From an uncultured Collinsella sp. (lineage in GTDB: Bacteria; Actinomycetota; Coriobacteriia; Coriobacteriales; Coriobacteriaceae): a stretch of DNA of 9,701 nucleotides. The stretch is taken from the NCBI GenBank assembly GCA_900550965.1, contig URUC01000074.1:1-9701 (forward strand), given 5' to 3'. A program made the translations under genes and the position numbers. Of the stretch, positions 7,005 through 9,701 are shown piece after piece. Each line of letters opens with the position of its first letter. Position 1 is the first letter of the stretch. Below the pieces are notes generated by a model that searched no databases, was not told the DNA's origin, and was given only the letters and a program-made list of their open reading frames with translations.

Positions 7005-7507
7005 TGGGTCGCGTTGTAGATGGACGTGTGAACGGAGCCCCGTTTGCGGGCATTGTGCTCACGGCGGGAAGCGTGCTGCGCGCCGACGATGCCGCCGGCC
7101 CCGTGCTCTCCAAAAAGATGGAAGACGCACCCATCGCCGGTTGGTACACCATCGACGGCGGCCAAACGCCCGAGGACGACATCGTCGAGGTCAAGCGCGA
7201 GCGTCCGCCGCGTCTGGTCTTGGTCGATGCTGCCGACATGGCGCTGCCCGTCGGGTCCATCCGCTTGCTCGACAAGCGCGATGTGGCCCGCAAGTCGATG
7301 TTCACCACGCATTCGCTTCCTTTGTCGATTCTGATCGAAGAGATTGAGCAATCGTGCGAAGATATCGTCTTCATAGGGATTCAGCCGGGCGACACGGAGT
7401 TCTACAACCCCATGTCCCCGGAAGTCTTTGACGCCGTCGACGCCGTGTACGACGCCGTGGCCGCCAACGACTTTTCCCACTTTGTCCGCTTGGGGCAAGA
7501 GCAATAG
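7004..7507 (+). CDS. hycI: HycI-type hydrogenase maturation endopeptidase
   Basis: A nickel-dependent-recognition aspartic-type endopeptidase that trims the C-terminal tail of the large subunit after nickel insertion; its substrate should be the hyfG product of this operon. It has 167 residues (E. coli HycI ~156). Matching blocks are LRADDAAGPVL, YTIDGGQTPEDDI, RPPRLVLVDAADM, TTHSLPLSILI and IGIQPGDTEFYNPMS. The presumed nickel-binding residues, by alignment with Asp16, Asp62 and His90 of HycI as I recall them, are Asp29, Asp75 and His103, all present. It departs from the usual N-terminal consensus: the expected VGN is AGS, and DDGxG is DDAAG. It starts in a TAATG overlap with the HycH-like gene, with GGAAGG at 6990-6995, so the two are translationally coupled. 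Confidence 0.92.
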   Translation: MGRVVDGRVNGAPFAGIVLTAGSVLRADDAAGPVLSKKMEDAPIAGWYTIDGGQTPEDDIVEVKRERPPRLVLVDAADMALPVGSIRLLDKRDVARKSMFTTHSLPLSILIEEIEQSCEDIVFIGIQPGDTEFYNPMSPEVFDAVDAVYDAVAANDFSHFVRLGQEQ

Positions 7508-7528
7508 GAGCGCTTGTCCCTGCTGATT

Positions 7529-7538
7529 AGGAAAGAAG
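7529..7538 (+). promoter_or_regulatory. Shine-Dalgarno sequence that sets the formate channel start
   Basis: AGGAAAGAAG lies about 8 bases before the ATG at 7547. It favours that ATG over the in-frame TTG at 7514, which would place this purine tract inside the coding region. The 39-base gap after the protease gene shows no promoter or terminator that I can support. Confidence 0.65.
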
Positions 7539-7546
7539 TGATTGAC

Positions 7547-8386
7547 ATGGCAGATTCCAAGGTGGAGTATCCCGCTCCCGATTGCCTGGCGCCCGCCGCG
7601 ATCGAGGCCAAGACCGAGGCCGCCGGCGTGACCAAGGCTAACCTGCCGGTCGCAAAGGCCTTTCTGTTGGCAATGTTCGCCGGCGCGTTCATCGCCTTCG
7701 GCGGTCTGTTCTTTACCGTGTTCTTGAGCGATAGCACGCTGGGCTGGGGCGCCCAGCGCGTCGTGGGCGGCCTGTGCTTTTGCCTGGGCCTGGTGCTGGT
7801 ACTGGTGTGTGGTGCTGAGCTGTTCACCGGCAACTCGCTTATGGTCTGCGCGCTCAAGAGCAAAAAGATCACCCTGGTCCAGATGCTCAAGGCTTGGATC
7901 GTCGTGTGGGTCGGTAACTTTGTCGGTGCCCTGTTCATCGTCTTTTTGGTGTACATGGCCGGCATTTACAAGCTCAACGGCGAGGCGGTCGCCAATTCCA
8001 TGGTGAGCGTCGCCGCCGGCAAGGTGACGATCGACTGGGTGACGATCTTCTTCCGCGGCATCCTGTGCAACATCTTTGTGTGCCTGGCCGTGTGGATCGG
8101 TACCGCCGGCAAGACCGTGGTCGATAAGGTTGTGGGCATTCTGCTGCCCATCGCCGCCTTTGTGGCCTGCGGTTTTGAGCACTGCGTTGCCAACATGTAC
8201 TTTTTGCCCATGGGCGCCGTGATGCACGCGTGCGGCTATGGCGCCGACGTCGCCGGCGCCGATGCACTCAACGCCGCGGGCATTGCGTTTAACCTGTCCG
8301 CCGCCACGCTGGGCAACATCGTGGGCGGCGCGGTTCTGGTCGCGCTCGGCTACTGGTTTATCTACGCCAAGAAGTCCGAGGCGTAG
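7547..8386 (+). CDS. focA: Formate/nitrite (FNT) family channel, FocA-like
   Basis: A 279-residue inner-membrane channel of the formate/nitrite transporter family (E. coli FocA 285 residues), expected to be a pentamer that imports or exports formate. Six hydrophobic segments are visible after a soluble ~35-residue N-terminus. Family motifs: CGAELFTGN, the omega-loop region with Thr94; FFRGILCNIFVCLAVWIG, the second re-entrant half; and GFEHCVANMYFLPMG with Glu211 and the central pore His212. Its N-terminus (PDCLAPAAIEAKTEAAGVTK) aligns with LLPAAMAKVAEEAGVYK of FocA. The position 39 bases after the hycI-like gene, in a hydrogenlyase operon, argues for formate rather than nitrite as substrate, although the motif LFTGN also occurs in NirC-like members. 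A terminator follows its stop, making it the last gene of the operon. Confidence 0.88.
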   Translation: MADSKVEYPAPDCLAPAAIEAKTEAAGVTKANLPVAKAFLLAMFAGAFIAFGGLFFTVFLSDSTLGWGAQRVVGGLCFCLGLVLVLVCGAELFTGNSLMVCALKSKKITLVQMLKAWIVVWVGNFVGALFIVFLVYMAGIYKLNGEAVANSMVSVAAGKVTIDWVTIFFRGILCNIFVCLAVWIGTAGKTVVDKVVGILLPIAAFVACGFEHCVANMYFLPMGAVMHACGYGADVAGADALNAAGIAFNLSAATLGNIVGGAVLVALGYWFIYAKKSEA

Positions 8387-8408
8387 GGTACTGTCTGTTT
8401 GACGTTGG

Positions 8409-8444
8409 GCCTCCCGCGGGGCGTTGCCGTGCGGGAGGCTTTTT
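8409..8444 (+). terminator. Intrinsic terminator at the end of the hydrogenase operon
   Basis: A perfect 9-bp stem, GCCTCCCGC (8409-8417) pairing with GCGGGAGGC (8431-8439), with a 13-base loop, is followed directly by TTTTT (8440-8444). It begins 23 bases after the FNT stop. Both arms are G/C-rich and the T-run is on the + strand, so it ends transcription coming from the left. Confidence 0.92.
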
Positions 8445-8492
8445 GGGTCTGGGGCGCGTTGCCGGGCTTTTGGCCTGTTGTGTTTGGCTGAT

Positions 8493-8500
8493 GAAAGGGG
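8493..8500 (+). promoter_or_regulatory. Shine-Dalgarno sequence for the molybdopterin oxidoreductase
   Basis: GAAAGGGG lies 8 bases before the ATG at 8509. It overlaps the alternative in-frame ATG at 8491, so it favours the later start. The 122-base gap (8387-8508) otherwise holds the terminator; no convincing -35/-10 pair is seen in it. Confidence 0.6.
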
Positions 8501-8508
8501 TAATCGAG

Positions 8509-9701
8509 ATGGCATCTGCTGTGAAGCGTGACGGTCGCGTCGTGGTGACCACATGCGGGGGATGCTATGCCGATTGCGCCTTTGCGGCACGCGTTGAGGA
8601 CGGTCGCGTGGTGGCCGAGTTGCCGGTTGTGGGGCATCCGTGCGCGGCGCGTGCCCTGTGCGCCCGCGGGCGGCATCGCCTGGACATGCCGTTTGACGAG
8701 CGCGACCGCATCGTGCATCCCATGCGTCGACGAGCTGATGGCTCGGGGTTCGATGCGATTTCGTGGGACGAGGCGTTCGCGCAGATCGCTGCGCGCCTTG
8801 GGGGGATTGTTGACGGACATGGTCCGCGCGCGCTGGGCATGACGCTCGGCGTGCCCTCGTTCGACCGTTACTGGGCGTATCGTTTTATGCATGCGCTGGG
8901 CTCGCCCAACGTATACGGTGCCGACGGCGCCTGCGAGGTAAGCCGTCTCACCGGCTGGGATCACAGCTTGGGCTATAGTCCCGCCTCCGACCTGGCGCAT
9001 ACCGATTGCATCATGTATCTGGGGCGTTCCATTGTTGATTCGTCGACGATGGGGGCCGTTGATGTGCTCAACGATGCCCGTCGCCGTGGGGCGAAGATCA
9101 TCGTGGTCGACCCCCGGCGCAGCGGCTCGGCTGCGCTTGCCGACCGCTGGCTGCGCGTACGCCCGGGCTGTGACCTTGCCTTGCTGCTGGGCATTGCGCA
9201 TGTGCTCATTGCCGAGGACTTGTACGACCACGAGTTTGTTGCCCGCTATACCACGGGCTTTGACGAGCTGGCGCAGGCGGCCCGTGCTTGGACGCCCGAG
9301 TGGGCCGAGTCGATGTGCGACGTGCCTGCCGCAGAGATTGTCGCGACGGCGCGCGATCTGGCTGCCGCCGCGCCTGCCGCTGTGGTGGATGCGGGCTTTC
9401 ATGGTGGCATCGGTATCGCGTATGCCAATAGCACCCAGACCGCGCGCGCTATCTGCCTGATGGATGTACTGTTGGGCTGCATCGGACACGCGGGCGGTGC
9501 CCTCAACCCGCCCACACCGCTTACGCTGGGCGACTTGGACCCCGCGCGTTTCGCGACGCCGTTAACGCCGCGTGAGCCCAAGCTGGGGTCCGAGCGCTAT
9601 CCACTGGTCGATCCGGTGCGCGGCCTGTGCACGACCATCGGTCAGTCGATTCTTGCCGGCGATTTGCGTGGGCTCATCGTCTATGCCAGTAACCCCGGTG
9701 C
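8509..9701 (+). CDS. Molybdopterin oxidoreductase, DMSO reductase family (3' end outside window)
   Basis: The first ~397 residues of a molybdenum or tungsten bis-MGD enzyme; the frame stays open to the right edge with no stop. The N-terminal [4Fe-4S] motif is C16-x2-C19-x3-C23-x27-C51 followed by ARG. Further family blocks are FDAISWDEAFAQIA (81-94), MTLGVPSF, LGSPNVYGADGACEVSRLTG with Cys142 as the likely Mo ligand, DCIMYLGRS, and GAKIIVVDPRRSGSAALADR, which binds one of the pterin dinucleotides. There is no twin-arginine leader, so it should be cytoplasmic. Formate dehydrogenases normally have His directly after the Cys/Sec Mo ligand; here it is Glu143, which argues against a standard FdhF. 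No in-frame TGA suggests selenocysteine in the visible part. The substrate is unknown. It is separated from the hydrogenase genes by a terminator and may belong to another transcription unit. The start at 8509 is preferred to 8491 on Shine-Dalgarno spacing. Confidence 0.88.
   Translation, partial: MASAVKRDGRVVVTTCGGCYADCAFAARVEDGRVVAELPVVGHPCAARALCARGRHRLDMPFDERDRIVHPMRRRADGSGFDAISWDEAFAQIAARLGGIVDGHGPRALGMTLGVPSFDRYWAYRFMHALGSPNVYGADGACEVSRLTGWDHSLGYSPASDLAHTDCIMYLGRSIVDSSTMGAVDVLNDARRRGAKIIVVDPRRSGSAALADRWLRVRPGCDLALLLGIAHVLIAEDLYDHEFVARYTTGFDELAQAARAWTPEWAESMCDVPAAEIVATARDLAAAAPAAVVDAGFHGGIGIAYANSTQTARAICLMDVLLGCIGHAGGALNPPTPLTLGDLDPARFATPLTPREPKLGSERYPLVDPVRGLCTTIGQSILAGDLRGLIVYASNPG

Noticed and set aside
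7514..7546. TTG start giving an 11-residue longer FNT channel
   Set aside because: No Shine-Dalgarno precedes it at good spacing, whereas AGGAAAG is well placed for the ATG at 7547.
8421..8464. Direct repeat GCGTTGCCG at 8421-8429 and 8456-8464 in the intergenic region
   Set aside because: Only 9 bases and GC-rich; likely chance, with one copy inside the terminator loop.
8459..8487. Possible promoter TTGCCG with a downstream GTTTGG before the oxidoreductase gene
   Set aside because: The -10 candidate is a poor match to consensus, so the promoter cannot be supported from sequence alone.
6713..8590. A 625-residue open frame on the minus strand spanning hycH, hycI and the FNT gene
   Set aside because: Crosses three real genes and the terminator, with low-complexity His/Gln/Arg-rich translation and no domain.

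Overview
The window holds most of a group-4 [NiFe] hydrogenase operon of the formate hydrogenlyase / hydrogenase-4 (Hyf) type, read entirely on the + strand. From left to right it carries the 3' part of hyfD, then hyfE, hyfF, hyfG (large subunit), hyfH (ferredoxin-like), hyfI (small subunit), a HycH/HyfJ-family maturation protein, a HycI-type endopeptidase that processes the large subunit, and a FocA-type formate channel. A strong intrinsic terminator follows. After it comes the first ~400 codons of a molybdopterin oxidoreductase that runs off the right edge. Genes in the operon abut or nearly abut and each has a recognisable Shine-Dalgarno sequence, so they look co-transcribed from a promoter left of the window.

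The sequence appears to come from two sources. Bases 1 to about 1460-1495 (hyfD and the first ~189 codons of hyfE) look like Escherichia coli: the proteins match E. coli HyfD and HyfE as I remember them almost throughout, codon use is mixed at the third position, and rare codons such as ATA, CGA and TTA occur. Everything to the right has nearly exclusively G/C-ending codons and diverged proteins. This is typical of a high-GC anaerobe and probably a Coriobacteriia such as Collinsella, a hydrogen-producing gut genus; the genus is an inference from memory and composition. The switch lies inside hyfE, in a segment conserved between the two parents, and keeps the frame and the 216-residue length. 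A chimeric assembly join between two syntenic hyf operons is the simplest explanation. A real homologous recombination is possible but would need read-level proof.

Functionally, HyfD, HyfE and HyfF are membrane subunits related to complex I / Mrp antiporters. HyfG and HyfI form the catalytic [NiFe] dimer, and HyfH carries two [4Fe-4S] clusters to it. The HycH- and HycI-like proteins mature the large subunit, and the FNT channel moves formate. No formate dehydrogenase can be assigned with confidence. The oxidoreductase after the terminator has the N-terminal [4Fe-4S] motif and a likely Mo-ligand cysteine, but lacks the His that follows the Cys/Sec in formate dehydrogenases. No RNA genes, CRISPR arrays or insertion sequences were seen.
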